The position numbers and the translations under genes were made by a program. The notes beneath the pieces are model-generated. The model was not told the DNA's origin. It made no database searches and saw nothing but the letters and a program-made list of their open reading frames with translations. From NCBI GenBank assembly GCA_004296885.1, contig SCVN01000016.1:62001-126000 (forward strand): a stretch of DNA of 64,000 bases, written 5' to 3'. Shown here in pieces: positions 25,611-35,766 of the stretch. This DNA comes from Nitrospirota bacterium (lineage in GTDB: Bacteria > Nitrospirota > Nitrospiria > Nitrospirales > Nitrospiraceae). Positions within the stretch are counted from its first letter, which is position 1, and each line of letters opens with the position of its first letter.

Positions 25611-27971
25611 ATGTCCGCTCCTAGCCTCGGCCTGGCCCCGCGACGCCCCGGTAGACGCTGGGGGCGCACCCTGCTGCTGTTCGTGATCATCGTGTTCGGG
25701 TTGCTGGGGGGAGCTGTGGCCGGCTCCTTCTGGTTTGTGTCGCAAGACCTGCCCTCGCTGGATTCTTTGCAAGGGTATCAGCCCAGCCAGGTCAGCCGGG
25801 TCTACTCGGACGATCATCAGATCATCGGACAATACTATGTCGAACGGCGGATCCTGGCTACGCTGGCCGATGTCCCCCCCTCGCTGATCAACGCCGTGAT
25901 TGCCGTGGAGGATGCGCGGTTCTTTGAGCATCCGGGTCTCGACGTGGTCGGGATTCTGCGGGCGTTTTGGACCAACCTGCGGCGGGGGGGCAAGGTCGAG
26001 GGGGCCAGCACCATCACGCAGCAATTGACCCGCTCCCTCTTTCTGTCGCCGGAACGGACCTATGGGAGGAAGGTCAAAGAGTTGATCCTAGCCTATAAGA
26101 TGGAGCTGATCCTGAGCAAGGAGCAGATCCTGGAACTGTACCTGAACCAGATTTACTTCGGCCAGGGGGCCTACGGGGTCGGCGCGGCAGCCCAGACCTA
26201 TTTCGGCAAGGAGTTGCGGGATCTGACGGTGGCCGAATCGGCCTTGCTCGCCGGGTTACCCAAGTCCCCCAACAACTATTCGCCCACCAAGAATCCGGAG
26301 CGAGCCAAGCGGCGGCAGGAGCATGTGCTCGCCCGCATGGAGGAAGCCGGGTTCTTGACGTCCGAGCAGCGGGAAGAAGCCGCCGCACAACCGCTTACCT
26401 TCCGCCATGCGGTCTCGGAGCAGATTGCGCCGCATTTCATCGAGACCGTCCGCCTGCACCTGGTGGCTCAATATGGGGAGTCGATGGTCTACAAAGGCGG
26501 CCTTTCGGTTGCGACCACGCTCAATGTGGAGATGCAAAAGGCGGCCGAGCGGGCGGTCCAGAAAGGGCTTCGTGAACTCGACAAGCGGCAGGGCTGGCGA
26601 GGGCCCATCGGCAAGCAAGACCCCACGGCGGTGATGGACAAGCCGAATGTTCCGGCTCCCGTGTTGCACGAAGGGGACCTGCTGCAGGGGGTCGTCACCA
26701 AGGTGACCAAGGATTACGTGGCCGTGCAGGCGGGGCCGACCGCCGGCAAACTGGCCTTTGACGACATAGCCTGGGCCAAGCGCCGCTTGAAGGGCAAGGA
26801 TCCGAGCAAGGACGCGGCGGTGCTGCAAAACGTGAAGGCGCTGCTCAAGCCGGGGGACGTGATCGAGGTCGCGGTCAAGAAGCTGGACAAGGACGGAGCG
26901 CAGTTTCGCTTGGAACAGACCCCGATCGTGGAAGGGGGATTGGTCGCGATTGACCCGCGGACCGGGGCGATCAGGGCGATGGTCGGAGGGTTGGACTTCG
27001 TACGGAGCGAGTACAACCGGGCGGTCAGCGCCCACCGGCAGCCTGGGTCCGCCTTCAAACCGATTATCTATGCGACGGCGATGAGCGAGGGCCTGAGCCC
27101 CGCCACGCCGGTGTTGGACGCGCCGGTGGTGTACGAGAACGAGGATCCGGAGAAGACCTGGAAGCCGGAGAACTATGAGAAAAAATTCTTCGGGTTGACC
27201 AGCTTGCGCGACGCGTTGATCCACTCCCGCAATGTGGCCACGGTGCGCTTACTGGACCGGATCGGAGTCAAGCCGGTCATCGAATTCGCCAAGACGCTGG
27301 GGATCACCAGTCCCCTGAACCACGACCTCTCGCTGGCTTTGGGCTCGTCCAGCGTGACGCTGGTGGAACTGACGTCGGCCTACGGGGTGTTCGCCAACCA
27401 GGGCCTCAAGCTGGACCCCTACATGGTGACGAGGGTGGAGGATCCCAATGCGCAGGTATTGGAGCAGACCCTCTTCGAGCCGCGCCAGGTCCTCACGAAA
27501 GAAACGGCCTACCTGATTACGAACGTGCTGGAGGACGTGATCCAGCGAGGCACGGGGCAGGCGGCCAAAGTCATCGAACGGCCCGTCGCCGGCAAGACCG
27601 GGACGACCAACGACTATACCGATGCCTGGTTCGTCGGCTATACCCCGAACTTGGTCGTGGGGGTCTGGGTGGGGTTCGACGATATCCGGACCTTGGGCGA
27701 TACGGAGTCCGGGGCCCACGCGGCCCTGCCGATCTGGATCGACTTCATGCGCGAGGCCCTGTCGGCGCTGCCGGTGGAGTCCTTCGAAATCCCGGATGAC
27801 ATTGTGTTCGTGAAGGTGGACCCGGAGACCGGCCTGCTGGCGCCTGCCCAGAGCAGCCAGGGAACCGTCGAGATCTTTGCCAAGGGGACGGAGCCGACGG
27901 AGCCGGCCCCTGTGCACAGCGATCCGGCGGATTTCTACAAGTTCGACCAGGGAAGCGAAGGCCCCTCCTGA
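25611..27971 (+). CDS. mrcA: Class A penicillin-binding protein 1A
   Basis: 786 residues. A single membrane helix (about 20-43) is followed by the GT51 glycosyltransferase with AVEDARFFEHPG and EGASTITQQLTR, an inserted OB-like domain (LLQGVVTKVTKDYVAVQAGP), and the transpeptidase with the SxxK motif in QPGSAFKPI, SRN in HSRNVA and KTGT in AGKTGTTND. It polymerises glycan strands and crosslinks peptides in the periplasm. The gene diverges from typA. Confidence 0.94.
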   Translation: MSAPSLGLAPRRPGRRWGRTLLLFVIIVFGLLGGAVAGSFWFVSQDLPSLDSLQGYQPSQVSRVYSDDHQIIGQYYVERRILATLADVPPSLINAVIAVEDARFFEHPGLDVVGILRAFWTNLRRGGKVEGASTITQQLTRSLFLSPERTYGRKVKELILAYKMELILSKEQILELYLNQIYFGQGAYGVGAAAQTYFGKELRDLTVAESALLAGLPKSPNNYSPTKNPERAKRRQEHVLARMEEAGFLTSEQREEAAAQPLTFRHAVSEQIAPHFIETVRLHLVAQYGESMVYKGGLSVATTLNVEMQKAAERAVQKGLRELDKRQGWRGPIGKQDPTAVMDKPNVPAPVLHEGDLLQGVVTKVTKDYVAVQAGPTAGKLAFDDIAWAKRRLKGKDPSKDAAVLQNVKALLKPGDVIEVAVKKLDKDGAQFRLEQTPIVEGGLVAIDPRTGAIRAMVGGLDFVRSEYNRAVSAHRQPGSAFKPIIYATAMSEGLSPATPVLDAPVVYENEDPEKTWKPENYEKKFFGLTSLRDALIHSRNVATVRLLDRIGVKPVIEFAKTLGITSPLNHDLSLALGSSSVTLVELTSAYGVFANQGLKLDPYMVTRVEDPNAQVLEQTLFEPRQVLTKETAYLITNVLEDVIQRGTGQAAKVIERPVAGKTGTTNDYTDAWFVGYTPNLVVGVWVGFDDIRTLGDTESGAHAALPIWIDFMREALSALPVESFEIPDDIVFVKVDPETGLLAPAQSSQGTVEIFAKGTEPTEPAPVHSDPADFYKFDQGSEGPS

Positions 27972-28096
27972 TTTGTCAGGCCGCTCTTCTTTATAGAGGG
28001 GGGCCGCCTCCACTTCCGGGTGAGCCGTTCACGACATGTAATACGGGTCTGCGAGCGCCGGTCGTTGGATCGCGATTGCCCCCGGTCGAGCAGGAA

Positions 28097-28306
28097 TCAC
28101 TTGGAGCCCTGGTACTCCTCGTGCCAGGCCATCTGAATGGCTTCCAGGATCTTCTCGTTGGATTTCTTGGGATCGTCCGTGAAGCCGGGCAAGGCGACGA
28201 TCCAGGCATGCATGTCCGTGAACCGGACGGTCAGCGGGTCCGTCTCCGGGTGCGCTTCCACTAGCCTGATGGCGATCTCTTCCGTATCCTGCCATTTCAC
28301 GTCCAT
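28097..28306 (-). CDS. iscX: ISC accessory protein IscX
   Basis: 69 residues, the normal IscX length, with KWQDTEEIAIRLVEAHPETD and VRFTDMHAWIVALPGF. IscX binds IscS and modulates cluster assembly, perhaps as an iron-responsive adaptor. It is the last gene of the minus-strand isc run, 47 bp after hscA; that short gap contains words (GGCTGATGGCCGG, GGCTTTCAGC) related to the hairpin at 59635. Confidence 0.92.
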   Translation of the reverse strand: MDVKWQDTEEIAIRLVEAHPETDPLTVRFTDMHAWIVALPGFTDDPKKSNEKILEAIQMAWHEEYQGSK

Positions 28307-28353
28307 TGCGGCTCCTTGCGTCTAATGGCTGATGGCCGGTTGTCGGCTTTCAG

Positions 28354-30174
28354 CTACGGCAGTTCTTCAAGCTTCTTGTTCTGCAGCGCTTCCTTCAACG
28401 AGGTGTCCATCAACACCTCGGCCAGGTGATGCGTGGCTTTTTCCACGTCGGCGATGCGGGCCCGGATGGCCCGATGGTCGTCGCCGGCTGTTGCGGCGAC
28501 GAGGGAAGTCAGCGAGGCTCGGATCGTCTCGGTTTCCTCCGGTCCGATCAAACGGCCTCCCAGCCCCAGGGCTTTCTCCGTCGCCTTCCGAATGGCCTCG
28601 GCTTCTGTGCGGGCTTCGATCAATTGGCGGGCCTTGAGGTCCTCCGCGGCGAATTTGAACGATTCGCCGATCATCCGCTCCACTTCCTCGTCCGTGAGCC
28701 CGTGCGAGGGTTTGACCTCGATGGACTGGGTCTGGTTGGTGCGCACGTCTTTCGCCGTGACGTTCAGAATGCCGTTGGCGTCGGTCAGGAACTGAACCTC
28801 CACGCGTGGCACACCGGCCGGAAGGGGCGGGAGCTTGAGTTGAAAGCGGGCGAGGCTGCGGTTGTCCTTGGCCAGTTCCCGCTCGCCTTGCAGGATGTGG
28901 ATGTCCACGGAGGTCTGGCCGTCCACGTAGGTCGTAAACATTTCCTTGGCGCTGGTGGGGATGGTGGTGTTCCGCCGGATGAGCGGGCTCATCACCCCCC
29001 CCATGGTTTCGATGCCGAGAGAGAGCGGAGTCACGTCCAGCAACAACATGTCCTGAGTGCCACCGCTCAGGATGTCCGCCTGGACCGCCGCGCCGAGGGC
29101 CACGACCTCATCCGGATTCAGTTCACAGTGCGGGACCCTCCCGAACAGTTCCTGCACGCGTTGCCGTACCAAGGGCATGCGGGTGGAGCCGCCGACCAGC
29201 ACCACTTCATCGATCTGCGCGGGCTGCAAGGCGGCATCCTTGAGGGCCAGGCGGCAGGGGCCCAGGGTCCGTTCGACCAAGTCGCCGACGAGGGCCTCCA
29301 ACTGATCGCGCGTGATCTCGCGCCGGAAGACTCCCTTGCCGTCCGGCAGCTCGATGGTCGCCTGAGTCTTGAGTTCGTCGGAGAGGCGGATCTTGACCTG
29401 TTCGGCTTCCAGCCGGAGCGCTTGCATCTGGTCCGGGTGCTGGCCCAGGTCCAGCCCGGACTCGGCGCGGATCTCCTGCAGCAGCAGGTCCAGGATCGTC
29501 CGGTCGAAATCGTCTCCGCCCAGGTGGGTATTGCCGTTCGTGGCCAGGACCTCGAAGATCCCTTGCTTGAGCTTCAGGATTGAAATGTCGAAGGTGCCGC
29601 CGCCCAAATCATAGACGGCGATGGTGCCCTGGGTCTTCCGCTGGAGTCCGTAGGCCAGCGAGGCGGCGGTCGGTTCGTTGATGATCCGCAGCACCTCCAG
29701 CCCCGCGATCATGCCGGCGTCCTTGGTCGCCTGCCGTTGGCTGTCGTTGAAATAGGCCGGGACGGTGATCACCACGCTCCGGACGTCTTCCCCCAGGTGA
29801 GCCTCGGCCCGGAGCTTGAGCTCCTTCAGGATCATGGCCGAGATTTGGGGGGGCGAGTAGGTCTTCTCACCGACTTGGATGCGGATGACGCCGCCCTGCT
29901 CGTGCAGCTTGTAGGGGAAGTACTTCAATTCTTCCGACACATCCGCCAGGCTTTTGCCCATGAAGCGCTTGACGGAATAGATCGTCCGTTCGGGGTTGCG
30001 GACGAGATGTTCCTTGGCCGGATCGCCGACGATCAGCCCGCTGTCCGTCATCGCGACCACCGAGGGGACCATGGCCCGGCCCTGCTTGCCGGTGATCACA
30101 CGGGGTGTCTGCCCATCCATGTAGGCGATCAGCGAGTTGGTGGTGCCGAGGTCGATGCCGAGAATCCGTGCCAT
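28354..30174 (-). CDS. hscA: Fe-S chaperone HscA (Hsp70)
   Basis: 606 residues. The nucleotide-binding domain starts [16 protein letters not shown] and contains [17 protein letters not shown] and [11 protein letters not shown]. The substrate domain with [17 protein letters not shown] and a shortened lid follows. Position between hscB and iscX identifies it as HscA rather than DnaK. It uses ATP to release the nascent cluster from IscU, recognising the LPPVK motif that the neighbouring IscU carries. Confidence 0.95.
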   Translation of the reverse strand: MARILGIDLGTTNSLIAYMDGQTPRVITGKQGRAMVPSVVAMTDSGLIVGDPAKEHLVRNPERTIYSVKRFMGKSLADVSEELKYFPYKLHEQGGVIRIQVGEKTYSPPQISAMILKELKLRAEAHLGEDVRSVVITVPAYFNDSQRQATKDAGMIAGLEVLRIINEPTAASLAYGLQRKTQGTIAVYDLGGGTFDISILKLKQGIFEVLATNGNTHLGGDDFDRTILDLLLQEIRAESGLDLGQHPDQMQALRLEAEQVKIRLSDELKTQATIELPDGKGVFRREITRDQLEALVGDLVERTLGPCRLALKDAALQPAQIDEVVLVGGSTRMPLVRQRVQELFGRVPHCELNPDEVVALGAAVQADILSGGTQDMLLLDVTPLSLGIETMGGVMSPLIRRNTTIPTSAKEMFTTYVDGQTSVDIHILQGERELAKDNRSLARFQLKLPPLPAGVPRVEVQFLTDANGILNVTAKDVRTNQTQSIEVKPSHGLTDEEVERMIGESFKFAAEDLKARQLIEARTEAEAIRKATEKALGLGGRLIGPEETETIRASLTSLVAATAGDDHRAIRARIADVEKATHHLAEVLMDTSLKEALQNKKLEELP

Positions 30175-30209
30175 GTCTGTGGTGCTACCTTTTGCCGTGA
30201 CGAATGCGG

Positions 30210-30941
30210 TCAGGCCATGGCGGCCGCGAGGTCTGTGATGATGTTGCGGAGGTAGGTCCGGTTCGACAGCAGTTCCCGGAGATCCTTCAGGATCGCCTCG
30301 CGTTCTTTCCTGAGCCGGTCGTCCACGGGAGCGGCACCCGCTCGAGTTTGGAGGTGATCCCAGGCGTCGAAGAGTTCGGGCAGCCGGGCGTCCATGTCGC
30401 GCTGCCGGCGCTCGAGCCGGTCCCGGTCCGACGACAGCTTGGCCTTCAATGGCTCCAGCGCGGCCGGCGCCTGATCCGGTGAGGCTTGGCGGTACTCCTC
30501 CAGATCTTCCTGCAGGGCCAGGATTTCCTCGAACAAATCCGCCGGGGGCGAGCTCCGGATGTCTTTGGCCGATCCGGCTTCCAGTTTCAGCAGATATTCC
30601 GCTCGCTGGACGGGATCTTTCAGGGTCCGGTAGGCGATATTCAACAGGGCGGAATTGCCCAGACTGATCGTCTGCTCGGATTCGGTCTTATTGTGATAGA
30701 AGTCGGGGTGGAAACTCCGGCTGAGCGCGTAAAACTTAGCCTCCAAGGCCTCCAAGTCGATGTTCAACAGGCGCGGCAGGCCGAGGCAGGTGAAGTAGTC
30801 CAACTCCTTCGAGAGGGGTTGGACCTTGACGCATTGCTCGCAGAAATACTCCCCGGTGATCTCGGACTGGCAATGCCAGCACATGCTCCGGGCCATGTGG
30901 AGTTCGGTGCGTTTTGGGAGTGCCGTCGGCTTCTGTTCCAT
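30210..30941 (-). CDS. hscB: Co-chaperone HscB with N-terminal zinc-ribbon-like motif
   Basis: 243 residues. A J-domain with the HPD motif (RSFHPDFYH) and a C-terminal three-helix region match HscB. Before it lies C-x2-C...C-x2-C (CWHCQSEITGEYFCEQC, about residues 21-37), as in mitochondrial HSCB and some bacterial lineages but absent from E. coli HscB. It delivers IscU to HscA. The start at 30941 avoids the palindrome just upstream; the ATG at 30896 is an alternative that keeps the cysteines. Confidence 0.92.
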   Translation of the reverse strand: MEQKPTALPKRTELHMARSMCWHCQSEITGEYFCEQCVKVQPLSKELDYFTCLGLPRLLNIDLEALEAKFYALSRSFHPDFYHNKTESEQTISLGNSALLNIAYRTLKDPVQRAEYLLKLEAGSAKDIRSSPPADLFEEILALQEDLEEYRQASPDQAPAALEPLKAKLSSDRDRLERRQRDMDARLPELFDAWDHLQTRAGAAPVDDRLRKEREAILKDLRELLSNRTYLRNIITDLAAAMA

Positions 30942-30963
30942 GGGCCCTGTTTCGCTTTTCGAG

Positions 30964-31003
30964 CCGCAGGGTACGCCTCGCGCGCGCGAGGCGTACCCTG
31001 CGG
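30964..31003. repeat. Perfect 40-bp palindrome between iscA and hscB
   Basis: Every base from 30964 to 31003 pairs with its mirror partner around 30983/30984, with no spacer; the arm begins CCGCAGGGTACGCC and the centre is CGCGCGCG. No T run follows on either strand. Confidence 0.9.
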
Positions 31004-31028
31004 GCATTGTGACAGATGTGAAAGAAGA

Positions 31029-31385
31029 TCAGGCCGAGAAGGACTCGCCGCAGCCGCAGGTCTTGTTGGCGTTGGGGTTGACGAACTTGAACGATCCTCC
31101 GATCAAGTCCTTGTGGAAATCCAACTGGGTGCCCTGCAGGTAAATGGCGCTCTTGGCGTCCACGATCACCTTGATCCCTTCGATCTCGTAGACGCTGTCG
31201 TAGGGGCCGATCTTGTCGTCGAAGTTGACGGTGTAGCTCAAGCCCGAGCAGCCACCGCCTTTGACGCCCACGCGCAGGCCGCCTTCCGTGATCCCTTGGA
31301 CGTTAAGCAAGCGCTTGACTTCCTTGACGGCCGCTTCGCTCAGGGTGATGACCGGACCGGAGGTCGTCGTATCCGTTGATTCCAT
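31029..31385 (-). CDS. iscA: A-type Fe-S carrier IscA
   Basis: 118 residues with the three conserved cysteines in VKGGGCSGLSY and the terminal TCGCGESFSA. The location directly after iscU marks it as the operon IscA. The ATG at 31385 is correct because the longer frame reads back into iscU. It accepts iron or a cluster from IscU and passes it to client proteins. Confidence 0.95.
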   Translation of the reverse strand: MESTDTTTSGPVITLSEAAVKEVKRLLNVQGITEGGLRVGVKGGGCSGLSYTVNFDDKIGPYDSVYEIEGIKVIVDAKSAIYLQGTQLDFHKDLIGGSFKFVNPNANKTCGCGESFSA

Positions 31386-31411
31386 CGCTGACTCCTTGGT
31401 GTGCCGGGGCC

Positions 31412-31798
31412 TTACTTGGTTTCTTCCGTCTTTTTCTTGTAGTCGTTCAACGCCGCCTTGATCGCGTCTTCGGCCAATACCGAGCAGTGGATCTTGACCG
31501 GCGGCAGATTCAACTCCTGAACGATATCCGTGTTCTTGATCTGCTGCGCCTGCTCGACCGTCTTGCCCTTGAGCCACTCGGTGGCCAGGCTCGAGCTGGC
31601 AATGGCGGAGCCGCAGCCGAAGGTCTTGAACTTGGCGTCCACGATCGTATCGTTCTGCACTTTGATTTGCAGCTTCATGACGTCGCCGCACTCCGGCGCG
31701 CCGACGATCCCGGTGCCCACGCCGTCCTCATCCTTCTTGAACGATCCCATGTTGCGGGGATTGTTGAAATGATCGACCACTTTTTCGCTGTATGCCAT
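31412..31798 (-). CDS. iscU: Fe-S cluster scaffold IscU
   Basis: 128 residues, standard length. The cluster ligands lie in GAPECGD, KTFGCGSAIAS and KIHCSVLAED. The HscA-recognition motif LPPVK precedes the last cysteine. GGAGG-type sequence precedes the ATG. Confidence 0.97.
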   Translation of the reverse strand: MAYSEKVVDHFNNPRNMGSFKKDEDGVGTGIVGAPECGDVMKLQIKVQNDTIVDAKFKTFGCGSAIASSSLATEWLKGKTVEQAQQIKNTDIVQELNLPPVKIHCSVLAEDAIKAALNDYKKKTEETK

Positions 31799-31837
31799 GG
31801 TGCAATCCTCCTCTGCGTCGGTCTCTATCGGGGTGAA

Positions 31838-33055
31838 TTAATGAGCGCTCCACTGGACCGACTTCAAGTCGATCCCTTCTTTGGCCATTTCGTACAGAGG
31901 CGACATCTCTCGCAGCTTGGTCACGATTTCAATAATCCGTTTCGCCGTATAGTCAACTTCTTCCACCGTGTTGAAGCGCCCCAGTCCGAACCGGATCGAG
32001 GAATGGGCCAGGTCGGACCCCACGCCCAGGGCCCGGAGCACATAGGAGGGTTCCAGGGTCGCGGAGGTGCAGGCGGACCCGGAGGAGAGGGCGATCTCCT
32101 TAACGCCCATCAATAGCGATTCACCCTCGACATAAGCGAAGGAAATATTGAGGTTGTGCGGCAACCGCTGGGTCGGGTGGCCGTTGAGATAGGCCTCATC
32201 CAAATGCTTCATGATGCCGTCTTGGAGCCGATCCCGAAGGGCCGCCAGTTTCACCGATTCGGTCGGCATCTCCTGCTCGCACAATTCGCAGGCCTTCCCG
32301 AAGCCGACGATCAGGGGAACGGGCAGGGTGCCGGACCGCATGCCTCGCTCATGGCCTCCTCCGTCGATGATCGGGGCCAGCCGCACACGCGGCGCCTTTT
32401 TGCGAACATAGAGAGCGCCGACGCCCTTGGGTCCGTAGATCTTGTGGGCGGAAAAGGCCATCAAATCAATGCCCATCTCCTGCACGTTCACGGGGATTTT
32501 CCCCACCCCCTGGGTGGCGTCGCAATGGAACAAGACGCCCTTTTCCTTGGCGATCTTGCCGATCTCCTTGATCGGGTTGATGGTCCCGATTTCGTTGTTG
32601 GCCATCATGATCGAAATCAGGATGGTCTTGTCGGTGATGGCGTTCCGCACGTCATCCGGGTTGACCATCCCGTACTTGTCCACCGGCAGGTAGGTGACTT
32701 TGATGCCTTTCTTCGACTCCAGGCTCTTGGCCGTGTCCAGGACGGCACGATGCTCGGTCGCGCTGGTGATGATGTGATCGCCTTTCTCCTTGTACATCTC
32801 CAGGACGCCCTTGATCGCCAGGTTGTCGGACTCCGTGGCGCCGCTGGTGAAGACCAGCTCCTTGGCGTCGGCGTGGATCAGCTTGGCGATCTGTTGGCGC
32901 GCCGCCTCGACCGCCTCCTCGGCTTCCCACCCGAAGGGATGGTTCCGGCTGGCGGCGTTGCCGAACTTCTCGCAGAAGTAGGGCAGCATGGTCTCCAGGA
33001 CCCGCGGGTCCATCGGGGTCGTCGAATGATTATCAAGGAAAATCGGGAACTTCAT
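31838..33055 (-). CDS. iscS: Cysteine desulfurase IscS
   Basis: 405 residues. The PLP lysine is in [11 protein letters not shown], and the persulphide cysteine is in [14 protein letters not shown], the IscS-type longer loop. It supplies sulphur from cysteine to IscU and other acceptors. The ATG at 33055 overlaps the iscR stop by 4 bp, indicating translational coupling. The N-terminal extension in the frame upstream belongs to iscR in another phase. Confidence 0.96.
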   Translation of the reverse strand: MKFPIFLDNHSTTPMDPRVLETMLPYFCEKFGNAASRNHPFGWEAEEAVEAARQQIAKLIHADAKELVFTSGATESDNLAIKGVLEMYKEKGDHIITSATEHRAVLDTAKSLESKKGIKVTYLPVDKYGMVNPDDVRNAITDKTILISIMMANNEIGTINPIKEIGKIAKEKGVLFHCDATQGVGKIPVNVQEMGIDLMAFSAHKIYGPKGVGALYVRKKAPRVRLAPIIDGGGHERGMRSGTLPVPLIVGFGKACELCEQEMPTESVKLAALRDRLQDGIMKHLDEAYLNGHPTQRLPHNLNISFAYVEGESLLMGVKEIALSSGSACTSATLEPSYVLRALGVGSDLAHSSIRFGLGRFNTVEEVDYTAKRIIEIVTKLREMSPLYEMAKEGIDLKSVQWSAH

Positions 33056-33528
33056 CGCGCAACTCCTTCGGCAGTGGTGATCGACTGGACCGTGATCAAG
33101 GGGGTCCCGCCCATCATAGCTTCGACGGTCATACTGTTTAGTAGCTGGTAAATGCTGCTTTGCACTTTCAGGAGGGGGGTCCTGATGTTGCAATGCTCGC
33201 GTTGCGAACAGGAGGCGGTGTCTTTGTCGTGATAGCAGTCAGCAATGCCGAGGGGGCCTTCGATGGCCTCCAGCACCTGGGCGATCGTGATGCTTCCTGC
33301 GTGGCGGGCGAGCAGGTAGCCGCCCTTGGGTCCGTTTTGACTTTCGACGATCCCGTGCTTGGCCAGTGTCTGGAGGACCTTGGCCAGGAGTTCAACCGGA
33401 ATGTGGTACTCTTCTGCGATTTCCTTCGTGTTCACGATCCGCGCGCGGGCGACATCGCCGTACTGCACCGAGGCAATGTACTGCAGGGCCATGAGCCCAT
33501 AGTCTGCTTTCTTCGAGAGCTTCAACAA
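33052..33528 (-). CDS. iscR: Rrf2-family regulator IscR
   Basis: 158 residues. An N-terminal winged helix ([38 protein letters not shown]) is followed by three cysteines, C98, C107 and C113 ([18 protein letters not shown]), that can bind a [2Fe-2S] cluster. The spacing differs from E. coli (92/98/104) but suits a cluster sensor. It would repress its own operon when clusters are plentiful. It is the first gene of the isc run. Confidence 0.95.
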   Translation of the reverse strand: MLKLSKKADYGLMALQYIASVQYGDVARARIVNTKEIAEEYHIPVELLAKVLQTLAKHGIVESQNGPKGGYLLARHAGSITIAQVLEAIEGPLGIADCYHDKDTASCSQREHCNIRTPLLKVQSSIYQLLNSMTVEAMMGGTPLITVQSITTAEGVAR

Positions 33529-33590
33529 CGTAGACCTCCGACTAGGTAGATCGGGGACTAATTCAATCGCCGATCAAAAGAGTCGCACTA

Positions 33591-33641
33591 AATTTACCAC
33601 TGCCGTGCTTTCGCTGTCAATTAATAATTAGTCTAATTATT
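33591..33641 (-). promoter_or_regulatory. isc operon promoter with palindromic operator
   Basis: On the minus strand TTGACA (33615-33620), an 18-bp spacer and TAAATT (33591-33596). Immediately upstream of the -35 box lies a perfect palindrome, AATAATTAG-N-CTAATTATT (33623-33641). This is a good candidate for IscR binding and lies between the divergent iscR and fdx genes, so it could control both. Confidence 0.72.
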
Positions 33642-33742
33642 CCATTGAGTTGTGCGACTTAAATATTAGATGCAGATGCTCACTCTCCTATGGTAGAGTG
33701 AATCAGACGTCCAATTGAGCGGTTGACGCGAGGCTCTATCTC

Positions 33743-34156
33743 ATGGGTGGAACGAATCCCTACATCGAAAAAGCCGAATACGAGCGTCCGACGAAGCCCT
33801 ATACCGTGACGTTTGTCTCAACGGACAAGACGGCCCAGGTGCAAGTTGATCCGACGAAGGTCCCTTATGGAGAGACGGGGTTGCCCGGCAGCCTGTTGGA
33901 TATTGCATTGGGAGCGGGCATTGATCTGGAGCATGCCTGCGGGGGAGTCTGCGCCTGCTCCACCTGCCATGTCATCGTGAAAGAAGGACTGCAGTCCTGC
34001 AACGAGGGTACGGATGACGAGTTCGACCAGTTGGAAGAGGCGCCGGAGATCACTTTGAATTCGCGCCTGGCCTGCCAGTGCGTGCCGAACGGGACCATGG
34101 ATCTGGTCGTGCAAATTCCGGCTGTCAACAAGAACCTCGTCAAAGAAGGTCATTAA
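33743..34156 (+). CDS. fdx: ISC-type [2Fe-2S] ferredoxin
   Basis: 137 residues. The ligands are C66, C72 and C75 (HACGGVCACSTC) and C111 (LACQC), matching bacterial Fdx and adrenodoxin. The N-terminus is about 25 residues longer than E. coli Fdx. It donates electrons to cluster assembly. It is divergent from the isc operon instead of being in it, and shares its intergenic operator region. Confidence 0.93.
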   Translation: MGGTNPYIEKAEYERPTKPYTVTFVSTDKTAQVQVDPTKVPYGETGLPGSLLDIALGAGIDLEHACGGVCACSTCHVIVKEGLQSCNEGTDDEFDQLEEAPEITLNSRLACQCVPNGTMDLVVQIPAVNKNLVKEGH

Positions 34157-34203
34157 CCGGTCTCCTTTCCCTGATCATATCCGACCTTCAGCGAGTCTAT
34201 GCC

Positions 34204-35625
34204 GTGAGCCACGTCAAAGTACGATTTGCGCCCAGTCCAACCGGCTACCTCCACATCGGCGGGGTCAGGACCGCTCTGTTCAATTGGCTTTGGGCGCGCC
34301 ATGAACGGGGCACCTTTATCCTTCGGATCGAGGACACCGATCAGGACCGTTCTACCGACGAAGCGATCCAGATCATTCTGGACGGCATGAAGTGGGTCGG
34401 GCTGGATTGGGATGAAGGACCCTATCGGCAGACCGAGCGGATGGACTTGTATCGGGAGCGGGCGATGCAGCTGCTTGAGCGAGGGCAGGCCTATTGGTGT
34501 ATCTGCAGCGCCGAGGAGCTCGAAACGCGTCGCAAAGAGGCTCAAGCCAAGGGGCTCACTCCGAAATATGACGGCCGCTGCCGTGCCCGTGGCATTACGC
34601 AGCCGACAGGAGAAGCGGCGCTGCGGTTCAAGGCGCCCCAGGAAGGTCAGACAGTGGTCGAGGACCTGATCAAGGGGCGGGTGGTCTTCGACAACAACGT
34701 GCTGGACGATCTGATCATCCTACGGTCCAACGGCTACCCGACCTATAATTTTTCCGTCGTGGTGGACGATGCCTTGATGGGTATTACCCATGTCATCCGT
34801 GGCGACGATCATCTGAACAATACCCCGCGCCAGATTCCGATCTTCCAGGCCCTGGGCTATCCGATCCCGCGCTTCGGGCATCTCTCGATGATCATGGGAG
34901 CGGACAAAGCCAAACTGTCCAAACGGCACGGCGCCACGTCGGTCTTGGCCTACAAAGAGATGGGCTATCTGCCGGAGGCGCTGATCAACTATTTGGTGCG
35001 CCTCGGCTGGTCCCACGGAGACCAGGAAATTTTCTCGTTGCAGGAGATGATTGACAACTTCTCCTTTGGCCATGTGCAGAAGTCCGCGGCGGTATTCAAT
35101 CCGGAGAAGCTCCTCTGGATGAACGCCCAGTACATCAAGCAGAGCGAGCCGGCGAGGATTGCCGCGTTGCTGCTCCCGTTCCTGGATCAAGTCGGCGTCG
35201 GTGACGCGGTACGCAAGGCCCCCGACGGGTGGCTGGCGCGGCTGGTCACGCTGTTTCAGGAGCGGGCGCGCACGTTGGTGGAGATGGCGCAGGCGGCCGT
35301 GCCCTATCTGCAGGAGCAGATCGAGATGGACGCAGATGCGGCGACCAAGTTGCTGACACCGGCCATCGTACCCGCGCTTGAGAAACTCGCGGAGCGGTTC
35401 CAGGCCGCGCCGGATTTTTCACATATACCGCTGGAAGGGGCGTTCAAGCAGGTTATCGAGGAACAGGGATTGAAGATGGGGCAACTGGCGCAACCGGTGC
35501 GGCTGGCCGTGACCGGACGGACCGCCAGTCCCGGCCTCTTCGAAGTGATCGAACTGCTGGGCCGCGACCGGACGCTAGCCCGGCTGCGGAAGGGGATCGC
35601 ATGGGCCAACCGCAGCAGTGCTTGA
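34204..35625 (+). CDS. gltX: Glutamyl-tRNA synthetase
   Basis: 473 residues. The class I signatures are FAPSPTGYLHIGG (HIGH) and AKLSKRHGA (KMSKS). A zinc-site-like pair CIC (about residue 100) plus YDGRCR follows. The catalytic core and the C-terminal helical anticodon domain are complete. The start is GTG at 34204 (MSHVKVRF), directly before the first beta strand; the longer frame overlaps fdx. It charges tRNA-Glu, and in many lineages tRNA-Gln as well. Both tRNAs are nearby. Confidence 0.95.
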   Translation: MSHVKVRFAPSPTGYLHIGGVRTALFNWLWARHERGTFILRIEDTDQDRSTDEAIQIILDGMKWVGLDWDEGPYRQTERMDLYRERAMQLLERGQAYWCICSAEELETRRKEAQAKGLTPKYDGRCRARGITQPTGEAALRFKAPQEGQTVVEDLIKGRVVFDNNVLDDLIILRSNGYPTYNFSVVVDDALMGITHVIRGDDHLNNTPRQIPIFQALGYPIPRFGHLSMIMGADKAKLSKRHGATSVLAYKEMGYLPEALINYLVRLGWSHGDQEIFSLQEMIDNFSFGHVQKSAAVFNPEKLLWMNAQYIKQSEPARIAALLLPFLDQVGVGDAVRKAPDGWLARLVTLFQERARTLVEMAQAAVPYLQEQIEMDADAATKLLTPAIVPALEKLAERFQAAPDFSHIPLEGAFKQVIEEQGLKMGQLAQPVRLAVTGRTASPGLFEVIELLGRDRTLARLRKGIAWANRSSA

Positions 35626-35663
35626 CTCTCCTGCGGACCTTATATTAGGCTGCTTCCCACGGT

Positions 35664-35737
35664 TGGGGGATCGTCTAGTGGTAGGACGTCAGACTCTGGA
35701 TCTGACTACCTAGGTTCGAATCCTAGTCCCCCAGCCA
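35664..35737 (+). tRNA. tRNA-Gln (anticodon CTG)
   Basis: Acceptor arms TGGGGGA and TCCCCCA pair. The anticodon arm TCAGA/TCTGA encloses CTCTGGA, which gives anticodon CTG. The T loop is GTTCGAATC and CCA is encoded. Confidence 0.96.
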
Positions 35738-35766
35738 CTTCTTTTTAATTACCTTCTCAAACACTT

